NCBI GenBank assembly: GCA_001986395.2 | Contig: MQVO02000091.1 | Location: 1-39,691, forward strand | DNA length: 39,691 bases | Direction of reading: 5' to 3' | Source: Irpex lacteus | Lineage: Eukaryota; Basidiomycota; Agaricomycetes; Polyporales; Irpicaceae | In this document: one piece after another, positions 39,512 to 39,691 of the stretch | How the letters are laid out: each line of letters starts with the position of its first letter | How positions within the stretch are numbered: position 1 is the stretch's first letter | Notes under the pieces: generated by a model | What the model was told of the DNA's origin: nothing | What the model saw: the letters and a program-made list of their open reading frames with translations, nothing else | The model's database searches: none | Program-made: the position numbers and the translations under genes

Positions 39512-39691
39512 TAAGGTAACATAATCCTCTACTGCTTTATATTAACTTAAAGAAATATAGAAGGAATACCATATCTGTAGTGATAGAATTAATACTACTG
39601 TAGAGATAGTTAGGGTAATATAATTAGCATAGACCTTCACAACTATAAAGCTTTCCCCCCTTCAATCAATACTTTTTTAATTTAGGGGGGA

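Larger units (their letters stand above)
37222..39681. repeat. IR1 right arm (inverted copy of 16161-18620)
   Basis: Inverted 2460-base copy of the left arm. Beyond 39681 the sequence (TTTAGGGGGGA) no longer matches 16141-16160. It matches instead the bases before the phrase at 18397 (TCCCCCCTAAA), which points to recombination within the TTAAAAAAGTATTGATTG phrase. Confidence 0.95.

Overview
The window is part of a fungal mitochondrial genome. It is very A+T-rich and encodes nad4, cox3, nad3, nad5, nad4L, atp8, rps3 and mitochondrial tRNAs. Several reading frames only stay open if TGA is read as tryptophan (genetic code 4). Plasmid-type family-B DNA polymerase pieces and LAGLIDADG fragments are scattered through it, as in many filamentous fungi, notably mushroom-forming basidiomycetes. 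I cannot fix the phylum from the sequence.

Layout. 0-1.3 kb: rps3 (+), frameshifted. 1.4-3.9 kb: a decayed unrecognised coding region (+). 4.5-6.9 kb: nad5 and nad4L (-), overlapping, with many single-base frameshifts. 7.6-9.6 kb: an open Gly/Ala-rich membrane-protein ORF (-), tRNA-Asp and a dpo fragment (-). 10.7-11.5 kb: left arm of an ~860-bp inverted repeat (IR2; right arm 33.3-34.2 kb). 11.8-15.1 kb: remnants of cox1, nad1, a LAGLIDADG gene and cob. 15.8-20.7 kb: a mosaic of gene pieces in another codon dialect (cox1, LAGLIDADG, nad5, rps3, nad2), including the left arm of a 2.46-kb inverted repeat (IR1; right arm 37.2-39.7 kb). 21.2-21.5 kb: a nad4 fragment split by a palindrome. 22.7-25.1 kb: atp8, tRNA-Ile, tRNA-Phe, a nad3 whose 3' end is replaced by foreign cox1/LAGLIDADG sequence, a second dpo fragment, and another tRNA-Ile. 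25.1-27.8 kb: a small ORF and the exonuclease half of dpo (-), bounded by inverted copies of a double-hairpin element. 28-31.4 kb: tRNA-Met, intact nad4 and intact cox3 (+). 31.8-32.4 kb: group II intron-like RNA. 34.4-36.4 kb: tRNA-Asn and a large unrecognised Trp-rich, then highly charged, frameshifted gene.

Four kinds of sequence are interwoven: resident respiratory-chain and ribosomal genes; plasmid-derived dpo and accessory ORFs; fragments that look imported from another mitochondrial lineage; and a dispersed family of palindromes built on CCCCAAAAAACTAG...CTAGTTTTTTGGGG. The palindromes sit inside or at the ends of many fragments. One splits a nad4 remnant almost cleanly, and another supplies the stop codon of dpo, so the family behaves like a small mobile hairpin element or a recombination hotspot. 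The arms of the two large inverted repeats alternate along the map, so flip-flop recombination is topologically possible.

Caution: many frame breaks are one base longer or shorter in homopolymers, which is also what uncorrected long-read errors look like. nad4, cox3, the 341-codon ORF and the 5' part of dpo are clean.
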